This document shows, piece by piece, positions 1-9,960 of a stretch of 64,000 nucleotides of DNA (positions within the stretch are counted from its first letter, which is position 1; each line of letters begins with the position of its first letter). The notes under the pieces are model-generated. The model was not told the DNA's origin. It saw only the letters and a program-made list of their open reading frames with translations, and made no database searches. A program made the position numbers and the translations under genes. This DNA comes from Uranotaenia lowii (lineage: Eukaryota > Arthropoda > Insecta > Diptera > Culicidae), in contig NC_073693.1 of assembly GCF_029784155.1 (NCBI RefSeq), forward strand, positions 221,493,303-221,557,302, written 5' to 3'.

Positions 1-71
1 CAAGTTTTCGGTCGCATTCGTTTGATGGTAGTCGACTGTTCGGCAAGTTTTCGGTCGCATTCGTTTGATGG
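1..71. repeat. 43-bp tandem duplication at window edge
   Basis: A 28-base segment beginning CAAGTTTTCGGTCGCATTCG occurs at 1-28 and again at 44-71, separated by 15 bases, so the period is 43 bp. The array may continue left of the window. It lies just downstream (on the minus strand) of the BEL/Pao fragment and could be part of that decayed element. Confidence 0.75.
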
Positions 72-84
72 CACGAACAATGAA

Positions 85-345
85 ACTGATAAAAGCAGGC
101 TGTGCGACTGTCAGAGAAAATGTCGATGGTTTACAAGTCTGCATGCTTCATTAACCATGGTCTCGTTGTTGGCGTGATGAAATCTATGATGCAATTCATC
201 GATGTATAAAAAGGTAATCAAGTGTTCCTTAGGAAGTATCACCGGAAACTTTGCACCTTTTACTGCAGTGATTCTTCCGTCAAGTCGAAAAACCACGTAT
301 TCGTCTATACTCGGGGTCAGTTGATAGATTCAGTTGGATTTTCAA
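85..345 (-). pseudogene. BEL/Pao LTR retrotransposon Pol fragment (integrase N-terminal region)
   Basis: On the minus strand, 111-296 is an open stretch of 61 codons. It contains LDGRITAVKGAKFPVILPKE, then a His-rich segment (LHHRFHHANNET) and MVNEACRLVNHRHF. This order (basic GGRI-type segment, P-x-ILP, H-x3-H zinc-binding helix, NET-x-VNE) is what precedes the integrase core in BEL/Pao polyproteins. The frame stays recognisable a little upstream (to about 345) and ends at a stop near 111. No LTR, protease or reverse transcriptase is visible, so this is a short remnant. Confidence 0.6.
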
Positions 346-377
346 TCCACATTTGATCCTTCTTCGGCAATTTTAGT

Positions 378-673
378 GGTGCAAGGACTAATGCTAGAAT
401 GCCGCTAAAAGACCGAGCGGGTTAGTTATTGACCGATCGAACAGATCAGCTCAAACGATGGACTGAGCACTTTGATCAACTCTTTTGAGTCACGAATAGC
501 GATGGCCAACAGAACCCGCAGCTCAAAGCGCCAACAGTAAGTTGCATAAATGGCGTCCACTCGGAAGTGCCATAATTGGCTGAAATAGAAGCGGCAATCA
601 AAGACATGAAATCCAAAAAAGCGCGTTGGATCGATTGCATCCCTGCTGAAATGCTCAAAGCCGACCCTGCCTT
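378..673 (+). pseudogene. RTE-like non-LTR retrotransposon, 5' part (split by a later insertion)
   Basis: One forward frame, with a few stop codons, reads LLTDRTDQLKRWTEHFDQLF near 423-485 and then IEAAIKDMKSKKARWIDC...IPAEMLKADPA up to 671. These are the linker before, and the first conserved block of, an RTE-type reverse transcriptase. The frame resumes exactly at 6557 with DPALSAQMLHRPFSDIWDTA. The two parts are therefore one old copy interrupted by the element at 674-6556; bases 663-673 are the left copy of its target-site duplication. The clade is inferred from motif style only. Confidence 0.8.
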
Positions 674-827
674 TTTTTTTTTGTAATTTCTTTATTTGAA
701 ACGGCTCATACCTTTAGGCTTTAAGGAGCCAAACTCGTTTTGTTTGGTTACAATTGTGTGCTTATATCTAGTTCACTTTTTGAAGAAAAGATAGAAGATA
801 GATAGGGAAATGTGAAAATAAAAAGAA

Positions 828-3800
828 TTATAGACGAAGATCGATAGCTTTTAGGAAAAGATATATTTCGAACATGTAGTCCAAGTCTATCACAGCCAGC
901 ACATCTCTCACTGGAACATAGGGTGGTTTTCCTCGGGCCCTAAGGGAGTCTATAAAATTCGTTCTGGCGACAAGATGGACCTCGCACGACCAAACAATAT
1001 GCTCGATGTCATGGTAACCTTGGCCACAACCACATAGATTGCTGCCAGCAATATCAAAACGATAGAGTACCGCGTCTAAGGAACAATGATTGGACATGAG
1101 ACGGGAAAATATACGAATAAAATCCCGACTCAAGTTCAATCTATTAAACCATGGTTTAAGGCTTACCTTTGGGATAATCGAGTGGAAGCACCGACCCTGC
1201 TCATCCTCGTCCCATTTGCGCTGCCAGTTGACAAGAGAGTTTCTTCGAGCCAAATAGTAAAATTCGCTGAAGACGATTTCACGTTGATACGTGTCGCCTT
1301 CCATCGCTCCCACCTTTGCCAGAGAGTATGCCTTCTCATTGCCCACTATCGAGCAATGAGAGGGAACCCAAACAAAGGTGATGGTAAAGCGACGTTTTGA
1401 TAAAGCACTCAAATTATTTCGTATCTTCTCGAGGAAGTACGGCGAGTGCTTTCCCGGTTTTATCGAATGGATTGCTTCAACAGAGCTCAGACTATCCGTT
1501 ACAATATAGTAGTGTCCATCTGGCCGTGATGCGATACTGTCCAAAGCCCAGTGAATAGCTGCTAACTCCGCTACATATACAGAGCATGGTGGCTGAAGAC
1601 TGTGAGAGGCGCTAGATATTTCGTTGAACACTCCAAATCCTGTTGTTTCCTCTATAAGAGATCCATCGGTAAAGTACATTTTATCAGCATCGACGTGTCT
1701 ATATTTAGCTTCGAAAATTCTTGGAATCAGAAGAGGGCGATGCGAGACCGGGATTCCACGAATTTCCTGCTGCATAGACAAATCAAACTGGACAGAAAAA
1801 TGATCGTAGTCTGGGCTACAAACACGAGTTGGAGAATACGAAGAAGGGTTTACCTGCATTGACATGAGGACATGGTATATAGACATAAATCTAGTATGAA
1901 GATTTTGCTCAAGTAACCTTTCGAAATTCACAATCACCAATGGGTTCATGACCTCACACCTGATGAGGAACCGGAGTGATAGTAAATTGAATCGATCTTT
2001 AAGAGGAAGTATTCCTGCCAAAACTTCGAGACTCATGTTATGCGTTGAGGGCATAAAGCCCAGAGCGATGCGGAGGCAGCGGTATTGGATACGCTCGAGT
2101 TTGATGAGGTGAGATTTGGCAGCTGACTGGAAGCAGAAGCTACCATATTCCATCACTGAGAGAATGGTTGTTCGATACAATTTTAAAAGATCTTCTGGAT
2201 GGGCTCCCCACCAGGTGCCAGTGATTGATCGAAGAAAATTGATTCTTTGTTGGCATTTTCCTTTCAGATACTCAATATGGGCTCTCCAGGTACATTTGGA
2301 ATCAAACCAAACCCCAAGATACTTAAAACACCTCGATTGAGTGATCGTTCTGCCTAGGAGTTGAAGCTTAGGTTGAGCAGGTCTATGTTTTTTAGAGAAA
2401 ACAACCATCTCCGTTTTCTGTGGGGAAAACTCAATCCCAAGCCCCAAAGCCCAGGAAGACAATCTGTCTAAAGTATCTTGTAAAGGTCTGTGCAGATGAG
2501 ACTCGGAGGATCCTGTTACAGACACCACGCCGTCATCTGCAAGTTGTCTTAGAGTGCAGCCTTCAGAGAGACAACTGTCGATGTCACTTACGTAAAAGTT
2601 GTACAAAAGTGGACTCAAACATGAACCCTGCGGAAGTCCCATGTAAGAGATTCTTCTAACTGCAATATCTCCGTGAGCAAAGTTCAGATGTTTCTCACAA
2701 AGCAAGCTGTATAAGATGTTGTTCAATAGAGGAGGCAGACCTCGGGAGTGCAACTTGTCTGACAAAACCTCTATTGATACTGCATCAAAAGCTCCCTTTA
2801 TGTCTAGAAACACCGAAGCCATTTGCTCACGTTTTGCGTACGCCATTTGTATCTCTGAAGACAGCAAAGCAAGACAATCGTTTGTCCCTTTGCCCCTTCG
2901 AAACCCAAATTGAGTATCTGAAAGGAGACCATTTGCTTCTACCCATTTATCCAAACGAAACAAAATCATTTTCTCCATCAATTTGCGTATACAAGACAAC
3001 ATCGCTATTGGACGGTACGAATTCGCATCGGACGCTGGTTTTCCGGGCTTTTGGATAGCGATAACTCTCACTTGTCTCCACTCTTGGGGAACAATGTTGT
3101 TCTCCAAGAATTGATTAAATAAATTCAACAAGCGAAATTTGGCGGTGTCCGGAAGGTTTTTCAACAAGTTAAATTTGATTTGATCAATTCCCGGAGCTGA
3201 ATTGTTGCAAGAGAGGAGGGCAAGTGAAAATTCGACCATCGAAAAGCTGGAATCCAGACCACACCTATCAGGAGGCACGTTCCGGATTATTTTTTGCACA
3301 GGTGTGGAATCTGGACAGACTTTCCGTGCGAAGTTGAATATCCATCTATGTGAATGTTCCTCATTTTCATTTGTGGAAGATCGATTACGCATGCTTCGTG
3401 CAACTTTCCACAAGGTACTCAGGGATGTTTCCCGTGATAAACCGCCTACAAAATTCCGCCAATACGCCTTCTTTTTCCCTTTGATCAATTTTTTAAACTG
3501 ATTTTCGAGGGTAACATAGGTTTCAAAAAGGACGAGAGTTCCATGTTTTCGAAAATCTTTAAATGCTTTCGATTTGTCCTTATAAAGCTTGGAACATTGC
3601 TGGTCCCACCATGGATTAGGAGGCCTTCTAGGAATAGATGAATTTGGGATCGGTTTTGTTTGAGCGCAAAGTGCACTTTCATGTATCATACGTGAAAGAA
3701 AGTTATACTCCTCTAAAGGGGGTAAAACATTCATAGAATCGATGGATTTTGTTATTTCGTCCGAGTACTTTTTCCAGTCGATGTGTCTTGTAAGGTCATA

Positions 3801-4512
3801 TACCATATTTGTTGAATTTGAAGAGCTGGCCCCATTGGTGATTGTAATTTTGATTGGTAAGTGGTCACTACCATTGGGATCAGGGATTACCTTCCACTGG
3901 CAATCCAATGATAGTGAATTTGAGCAGAGTGAGAGGTCAATTGCGCTTGGTCTTGCAGGAGGTTTAGGTACTCGTGTTTTTTTCACCCGTGTTCAAAATT
4001 GTGAAATTGAAACTGTCACAAGTGTCATAAATAAGAGTAGAACGACTATCGTCAATTTGTTCTCCCCAGACAGTCCCATGTGAATTGAAGTCACCCAGGA
4101 TCAACCTTGGCTCAGGAAGCACTGAGCACAGGTCCTCTAGGTGACTTCGATCCACTGCAACTCTATGAGGCCAGTACAAACTGACAACACATAAGTCCTT
4201 ACCTCTTATAGTTGTATGACATGCAACAGCTTCAATTCCTCCTGATAAAGGGAGGTGGATTCTATAAAAGGAATGGCGCTTATTGATCCCCAAAAGCACC
4301 CCTCCATAAGAATCGTTGCGATCCAAACGGATAATATTAAAATCGTGGAATGAGATGTTTGATTGAGAAGAAAGCCATGTTTCAGAAAGGGCAAAAATAT
4401 CGCAACTAGTTTCATGAAGAAGAAATTTGAATGGATCCAGTTTAGGAATGATACTACGACAATTCCACTGTAAAACAGTGATATCTCCGACCTCTGGGCG
4501 TAAATTAGCCAT
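828..4512 (-). pseudogene. ORF2 (endonuclease-reverse transcriptase-RNase H) of the I-type element, one frameshift
   Basis: The frame from 4512 starts MANLRPEVGDITVLQWNCRS and carries AP-endonuclease motifs (QWN, SETW, LGDFNSH). It runs to about 3964, where the reading moves to a second frame beginning near 3986 and continuing (SDHLPI, the last endonuclease motif) to 828. The reverse transcriptase motifs follow: YRPIAMLSCIRKLMEKMI, DIKGAFDAV, GLPQGSCLSPLLYN and LADD. LADD stands at the usual F/YADD box; both aspartates are kept. RNase H shows FTDGSL, AELAAIHWALDS, VTDSLSSVEAI and VPSHCSIVGNEKA. The C-terminus has CGCGQGYHDIEHIVWSC. Total length is about 1,230 residues, normal for the group. 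The frameshift lies in 3964-3986; a sequencing error there cannot be ruled out. Confidence 0.9.
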
Positions 4513-5953
4513 CGAGAGAGATAAACACTGAAATGAGGGGCCAAGTTTGCATCAATTGCTTTAAAAATGTCTTCACTATTGGAAGCATTGAGATTACAAT
4601 GCCTCTTATTGATTCTGATACGTTGAAAAACGAAAAAAATCCATTCAGAATATCCGACAACTTGAAAAGTCCAGATTGGGAGGTTGATTCTGGTGAAGCT
4701 ACGTTGGGCTTGAAGCCACTAGAAGTTCCTGCTACTTCGGGTTTATACTGAGGTGTCATATTCATTTGGCATCCAGGAGGAGATGGTTTTTCTTTCTGGA
4801 CAGTTGGCGCTTTTTGTCTTTCGACGACTGGAGGGCTTAACGTGGCTATTTTTTTTGGAATTCTGGTGTTCTTAGGAGCTGGTTTTGGACGTTTTCGGGA
4901 ATTAGCAGTAAACACTACTGGAAGTTCTTCATCGGCTGTGTCCGTGTCCACATTGTCAACTGGCAATACAGCAAAAATGTTACTCGAATGAGTTTGGATC
5001 GGAGGCGCCGCGCCCTTTAAAATGGCGGCATAAGACCGCCTTGACCGTTCCTTTAAAGAGCGCTTTTGGTTATCCCAGCGACTCTTAAATGCCTCACACG
5101 AAGAGATTTCATGGGGTGAGCCCCCGCAATAGACACATTTCTGTTCTATTGCTGAGCACGCTCCATCCCCATGATTCTCCCCGCATTTGGGGCACCGCCG
5201 CTTGTTGCAGCAGTGCGACGCAGTGTGCCCCAACTTAATGCAATTTTTGCAATCCATTGGACGAGGCACAAAGAGTCGCACGGGTAGCCTTAAAACTCCG
5301 TCAATCAAAACGTAGTGAGGGAGGGCGGTACCCGCAAAGGTCACACGAAATGATGCCGAAGGGGAGTACTTTTTAACTCCATTTACGACGGTGGCAGTTT
5401 GGAGTTGGCGACAATCCAAGATATCGACCGAAGTCGAATCAAGGTTCCTAAACTTACCAACGCCGTTGGATTTAACGTACTCCGCCTCTAGGCTCATTTC
5501 AGTGATCACGCCCTCGATCTCTACGTTTCGAGACGGGATGTAGACGTGATATTCTAGGTTTATGAACTTGCTGGCCACAATCTCATTTGCGGCTTTCCAG
5601 TTAGCCACAACAACGCGCAGTTTGTTCGGACGCAGTTTAGTAACAGTGGTTACAGAGGGCCACCTCGCCAGATCTTTGGTGATCTGTACCACATTTAGCT
5701 GTTTACCATTCGCTTTGGGCCGGATGAAAACCACCCATGGCCCAGAGGAAGATGAGCCCTCTGTATATTGTCGGAGCCGGGTGACTCTACTCTCGACTGA
5801 GGATGATGCAGCATTGTCATCCATCCGAGAACAATTTGCATCTGAAGGACCAGCATCCACCGGATCCTCCAGATGCTCCTCATCTTCATAGGCGACATTC
5901 GCATCATCCCCAGTTGGAGGGTATAACCCCCCGCCTTCGCTCATATTTCTCAA
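4505..5953 (-). CDS. ORF1 (Gag-like nucleic-acid-binding protein) of the I-type element
   Basis: This is an intact 482-codon frame. The N-terminal third is acidic and low in complexity. The middle carries a run of cysteine/histidine knuckles: CKNCIKLGHTASHC, CPKCGENHGDGAC and CVYCGGSPHEISSC, at roughly residues 245-300. ORF1 proteins of I and Jockey type bind the element RNA and form ribonucleoprotein particles. The C-terminal part is basic and proline-rich. A second possible start (MSEGGG) lies three codons downstream of the first ATG. The stop TAA lies inside the ORF2 start region (ATGGCTAA), so ORF2 translation probably depends on termination-reinitiation after ORF1. Confidence 0.88.
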   Translation of the reverse strand: MRNMSEGGGLYPPTGDDANVAYEDEEHLEDPVDAGPSDANCSRMDDNAASSSVESRVTRLRQYTEGSSSSGPWVVFIRPKANGKQLNVVQITKDLARWPSVTTVTKLRPNKLRVVVANWKAANEIVASKFINLEYHVYIPSRNVEIEGVITEMSLEAEYVKSNGVGKFRNLDSTSVDILDCRQLQTATVVNGVKKYSPSASFRVTFAGTALPHYVLIDGVLRLPVRLFVPRPMDCKNCIKLGHTASHCCNKRRCPKCGENHGDGACSAIEQKCVYCGGSPHEISSCEAFKSRWDNQKRSLKERSRRSYAAILKGAAPPIQTHSSNIFAVLPVDNVDTDTADEELPVVFTANSRKRPKPAPKNTRIPKKIATLSPPVVERQKAPTVQKEKPSPPGCQMNMTPQYKPEVAGTSSGFKPNVASPESTSQSGLFKLSDILNGFFSFFNVSESIRGIVISMLPIVKTFLKQLMQTWPLISVFISLDG

Positions 5954-6521
5954 CGGGAGGACGAATGCCCTCCGTGTTGAAAATATAAGCGAAGCACAAA
6001 ATTATCGAAATATATATATATAAAGGGAAATATGATAGAAAAAGAAAAAGTTAAAAAAGAAATAAAAAAAAAAACTCACTATTTTTTTAAGTAGTTTGCA
6101 CACAATTTTTTTTTCAGTGTTCGAAAATCATTCCAACCACGTGGTCCCTCTTCGTTGGTTGAAGATGGCTGCCACAACTCGACCCTGATGATGATGAGTC
6201 CAACGTTTTTCCGATGATGATCGTGGCTATTGTTATCACCACACAACAGCAACAATCGGTGGCCTTGGTAGATTGTACTGCCTGTGACGAGCCTTTGATG
6301 ATGATAATGGTTGCAGCTGTGCAACCAAAATGGAGTCCCAACAATGTCCAACACTTATAGCACTCAGATTGGGAAATTTAAATCACTCCAAAACTAACTG
6401 TCCGCTTTTGTTTGGATGTAAGGATTCGTAACAGCCCTAACGGTAATAAAATCCGGATACAGAGGGTAAACCGCACTTCTATCACTACTAACAGTGTCGC
6501 GAAACTCTAGCTATAAAAAAA

Positions 6522-6558
6522 AACGACCGTCTACAGCGAGTGATGAGGCACGAATGGA
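6522..6558 (-). promoter_or_regulatory. Internal RNA polymerase II promoter (initiator plus DPE-like) of the I-type element
   Basis: On the minus strand the element begins at 6556 with CATTCGTGCCTCATC. If the A at 6555 is +1, the hexamer GGTCGT falls at +28 to +33 (6528 down to 6523). This matches the downstream promoter element consensus RGWYV(T) at its required spacing. The bases around the start (CCATTCG) match the initiator consensus at six of seven positions. I, Jockey and Doc elements use exactly this kind of TATA-less internal promoter. The match is visible; activity is inferred. Confidence 0.7.
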
Positions 6559-7660
6559 CCCTGCCTTGTCAGCACAAATGTTGCACCGTCCTTTCTCTGA
6601 CATTTGGGATACTGCAACATTCCCGGCCGACTGGATGCAGGGTATCCTCGTAAAGGTCCCGAAGAAAGGAGACCTGACTGAGTGCGGTAACTGATTAGGC
6701 ACAACGTTGATCTGTGCAACCCTCAAAGTACTCTTCAAAGTGATCCTGAACAGGATCCCGGAGAAAATCGATGCTACACTCCGACGGCAACAAGCTGAAT
6801 TCCGATCCGGACGATCATGTGTGGACCACATCACAACGCTTCGAATAATACTGGAACAAATCAATGAATTCTAGGGCTCTCTTCTGCTGGTGTTCGTTGA
6901 TTCGAAAAAGCATTTGACCGACTTAACCACGAAAACATCTGGGCGGCTCTAAAGCGACGAAGAGTCCCAGAGAAATTAGTCCATTTCATGGAAGCACAGC
7001 ACGAGGCATTTGCGTGCAAGGTCTTGCACGACGGTGTCTTGTCCGAACCAATCCCGGTAACTGCTGGAGTGAGACAAGGATGTATCTTATCACCGCTGAT
7101 TTTTCTCATCGTAATGGATGAGATCTTGACTGTATCGATCGACTGTGCACCGAACCGAGAATTGCCGTGGAATCCTCAACAATATGGAGCAATTGAACGA
7201 CCTTGACCTGACTAACGATATTGTTGTGCTCGCCCAAACATAACCGAATATGCAGAGCAAATGTCTCTGGAACATCTGGCGCTCACGTCAGATATATCTA
7301 CGAACGAAAATTCGAATCTATAACTCGAACGTCAAATCCGTATTGCTGTACGGGTGTGAATCTTGGTGCACATATTCGGTAATGACGTGAAAACTGCAAG
7401 TATTTGTAAACCTCTGCCTGCGGAATATCATCCGCGCTTGGTGGCCTGGCAACTGGATCTCAAACGTGGAACTTCATCGCCGGTATCATCAAAAGGCGCT
7501 AGAAATCGAGATTCGGGAACGTAAGTGGAGATGGATTGGGCACACGCTGCGAAAAGATGAGAACAAGATTTGCAGAGAGGCGCTTGAATGGAATCCAGAA
7601 GGACATCGAAGAAGAGGCAGACCCAGAAACTCGTGGCTGCGAACATTAAGTAAGTAAGTA
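6557..7660 (+). pseudogene. RTE-like non-LTR retrotransposon, 3' part
   Basis: This continues the copy at 378-673 in frame: DPALSAQMLHRPFSDIWDTA, MQGILVKVPKKGDLTECGN, then QQAEFRSGRSCVDHIT. After a frameshift near 6900 come GVRQGCILSPLIFLIVMDE (about 7065-7120) and LDLTNDIVVLA, where the catalytic ADD has decayed to TND. The C-terminus reads RKWRWIGHTLRKDENK and EGHRRRGRPRNSWLRT near 7520-7647. It ends in a short TAAG repeat (7647-7660); simple tandem tails are usual for RTE elements. Several stops and frameshifts show it is dead. Confidence 0.85.
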
Positions 7661-7942
7661 GGTATACCAAGTTCTGTATATAACGAAAAAAATTTAAAAA
7701 TTTAAAATTTTCAAAATGAAAAAGAAAATCCATTTTATATATTTGTCATGATACCTAGTTGTTATTTTTTATTCTTGTGATAGTTGTCATTTTTGTCATT
7801 TTTGTTATTTGGTATTTTTTGTCATTTTCTTCTTTTTAGCATTTAAGTTTTTTTTTCATTTTTTGTCGTTAAATTTGAATTTTTATTATATCATTTTTAG
7901 TCTTAAAATTATTTCAGGTTCACTCTATTGAAAAACAACTGG
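7661..7942. other. AT-rich spacer, no gene seen
   Basis: A run of short ATTTTTGTCATTT-like motifs and T-tracts (about 7740-7870) with no open frame of note. Nothing recognisable. Confidence 0.6.
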
Positions 7943-7952
7943 ACCATCCTAG

Positions 7953-8007
7953 TTTTTTTTGTTTCGATTATAGTCGTTTTACCATCTTTATGGCATTCGC
8001 GACCTAT
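7953..8007 (-). mobile_element. Very short (55-bp) A-tailed retroposon insertion, copy 1
   Basis: Read on the minus strand, this is GTCGCGAATGCCATAA, AGATGGTAAAACGACTATAA, then TCGAAAC and a run of A. It is flanked by near-identical direct repeats ACCATCCTAG (7943-7952) and ACCACCCTAG (8008-8017). The same 55-base unit occurs at 34481-34535 with its own, different, duplication. An A-tail plus flanking duplications points to target-primed reverse transcription of a 3' end from a longer LINE or SINE. Confidence 0.7.
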
Positions 8008-8017
8008 ACCACCCTAG

Positions 8018-8576
8018 TGAAAAATTATGTTTAAATGCCTTACAAACATTGAAATGGTAAAAATTTTGTTTAGAGCGTTTTGTGATGTATTTCATAAGGC
8101 AACTCATACCTTATTAAGCCGCCAGTTTAACAAAAACGGCTCCCAGAAAGTAAATTTTTGGGCACAACATTTTTTCGAGATAACACCGAATTTCGACGTT
8201 TTATGTATTTTGAAGTCACTTTGCATCAAAATAAAAATTTCGATTTTATGATTTTCTTTGAACTGCCACCCCAAAATGTACATCTGTGTAGGTTAGACTG
8301 CCCCAAATTTGTATGGGAAATTGAAAACCTGTAAAATGTTATGCACTGTATGCTAAAATTGATCCCGGGCCTAGTACAAGATCTCATGCCAAATTTGGGC
8401 CATTTGGGATCACGGAAAGGGGTCGCTCAGCGAGCCTGAAGTTTGTATGGGATTCTGAAACATTTTGTTCGGGAGAACATGAAAAACCACTTTTTCATGA
8501 ATAACTTTAGTCCTCTCTGGCCGATTTCTTTTGAAAACAGTTTTTCTTGAAGAAAATTATGACAAACTAGCTGACC
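8018..8576. other. Intergenic sequence, no gene seen
   Basis: AT-rich with no convincing frame. A 74-codon open stretch at 8027-8251 has no recognisable motif. The sequence around 8300-8470 is less AT-rich and looks like older repeat DNA, but I cannot name it. Confidence 0.5.
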
Positions 8577-8694
8577 CGGTTAACTTCGTTTTACCGTTAA
8601 ATAAATAAATCATAATAAATGTTTTACTTCATCTACACGTCCTTAACTGCATCGAGCTCTCGAATCGATTTTTATGAAAATCGCAACAAAAGTA
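8577..8694 (-). mobile_element. Helitron-like 3' end fragment
   Basis: The plus strand reads A|CTAGCTGACCCGG at 8576-8589. On the minus strand this is ...CCGGGTCAGCTAG|T, a Helitron-type 3' terminus (CTAG before a host T) with an imperfect short hairpin just inside it. The body stops at about 8694 where the TAGGGGAGA element begins. It is one of several copies of the same terminus in the window (see 22277, 48693, 60834). Confidence 0.55.
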
Positions 8695-9673
8695 TAGGGG
8701 AGAATGAGGATACTTGATCCCTGGGGAAACTTGATTCCTTAGCAATATCTCGAAACTGGAATGTCTTACAAAGATCAAATGTTCTAGAAAAATGTGCCAA
8801 AATGAGCAAAATAACAATGCTTGTAGCTTAAAACATTTTAACAAAATAATTGTTTGAGTAATTGAACTTTGTTTGAAAAATTTCACAAAATGTATCTTGA
8901 AGATCTTTTTTCATCACTTTAAAATGTTCCTTACATGGGAAAATTATGAAAAAAATATTTGTTCCAATGTATCAATCGTTCGAGCGTAAAATGAACTTCA
9001 TAATGCCATATTTTCAAAGCAATGGAAAACTCTCAACTTTTTTTCAAGAAAAGTTTTCTAAAATGTTGATTATGGGTACAATTGATCCCCTAGAGTTGGG
9101 TACAATTGATCCCCCTTCCAAACGGCATATTCTTCTTCTGAACTGATCGTTATGATTGCTGATTACGAAATAACTAATATTTATCCAAAAACTAATATTT
9201 ATCAAACAATTGTCTGAAGAAAAGAGCAAAAATAATTAATTTTCTCTTAATTATAAAAAATAGCTCCTTTAAGTATGCAATGTTTTAGCGTTGAGACAAA
9301 GTTATAGAATTTTCTTCTTATGTCTGCTATAAATTGTGAAATGAGAACAAACATGACCAAAATAGTCAATTAACATTCTATCTTGGGGTTTTGTTTGATT
9401 TTTATACAAGGATTAGGGCTTCCTGAATAAAAGATCAAGTTTCCTTCAATAGGGGATCGATTCTCCCCTAACTTCAGAAAAATCGCAATTTTTTTACTCC
9501 CACGAAAATGCTTCTAGTTCATCAACGGGTTCCAGTATCGTTCTAATTTTTGGAGCATAGAAACTTCAAGTTACAAGCTGTCAGAAAATGTCAAAGACGG
9601 CGAGTTGCTAAATTTTACCAAAAAGATATGGTGAAAATAAGAAAAGGGGATCAAGTATCCCCACTCTCCCCTA
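8695..9673. mobile_element. TAGGGGAGA-ended MITE-like element with GATCCCC subterminal motifs
   Basis: The left end starts TAGGGGAGAATGAGGATACT, followed by TGATCCC. The right end, reversed, is TAGGGGAGAGTGGGGATACT followed by TGATCCCC. About 25 of the first 27 bases match. The motif ACAATTGATCCCC occurs twice in tandem at 9077-9115, and GGGGATCGATTCTCCCCTA at 9453-9472. No coding frame is recognisable. A TA target duplication is possible but ambiguous because TA is also part of the repeat. Confidence 0.65.
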
Positions 9674-9960
9674 CTGTTTTGGCCGGATTTGGCATCTTGC
9701 CATTACGGTAAAAAGGCCATGGAGTGGTACGCCGCCAACAACGTGCAGGTGGTTCCCAAGGACAAGAACCCTCCCAACACGCCAGAGCTCCGCCCAATTG
9801 AGAAATACTGGGCTATCGTCAAGCGGAACCTAAAGAAGACCAAAAAAAACTGCTAAGGACGAGCAGCAACAAGGCAAACTGGCTTTCTGCGGCGAAGAAG
9901 GTGGACAAGGTGGCTGTACGAAACCTAAAATTAAAAAGCAGGTTATGTAACTTTCAGTTT
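9674..9960 (+). pseudogene. Tc1/mariner (D37E-type) transposase C-terminal remnant
   Basis: Reading from 9675 gives VFWPDLASCHYGKKAMEWYA, ANNVQVVPKDKNPPNTPELR, then PIEKYWAIVKRNLKKTKKTA. The WPD aspartate and the PIEKYW glutamate are separated by 37 residues, the spacing of the ITmD37E group first described from mosquitoes. The N-terminal half is missing; the element at 8695-9673 abuts the break. A frameshift follows near 9850. The 3' inverted repeat was not found. Confidence 0.8.

Larger units (their letters stand above)
674..6556 (-). mobile_element. Nearly full-length I-type non-LTR retrotransposon (~5.9 kb)
   Basis: In its own orientation the element starts at 6556 and ends in a run of about 10 A (seen as T at 672-682). 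An 11-base direct repeat, GACCCTGCCTT, flanks it at 663-673 and 6557-6567. The order is: 5' UTR of about 600 nt with initiator and DPE-like motifs, ORF1 (5953-4505) with zinc knuckles, ORF2 (4512-828) with AP endonuclease, reverse transcriptase, RNase H and a C-terminal Cys/His motif, then a 3' UTR of about 150 nt. ORF1 and ORF2 overlap by 8 nt. An RNase H domain within ORF2 places it in the I/R1/LOA-like group; the exact clade is uncertain. One frameshift in ORF2 is the only obvious lesion. Confidence 0.92.
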
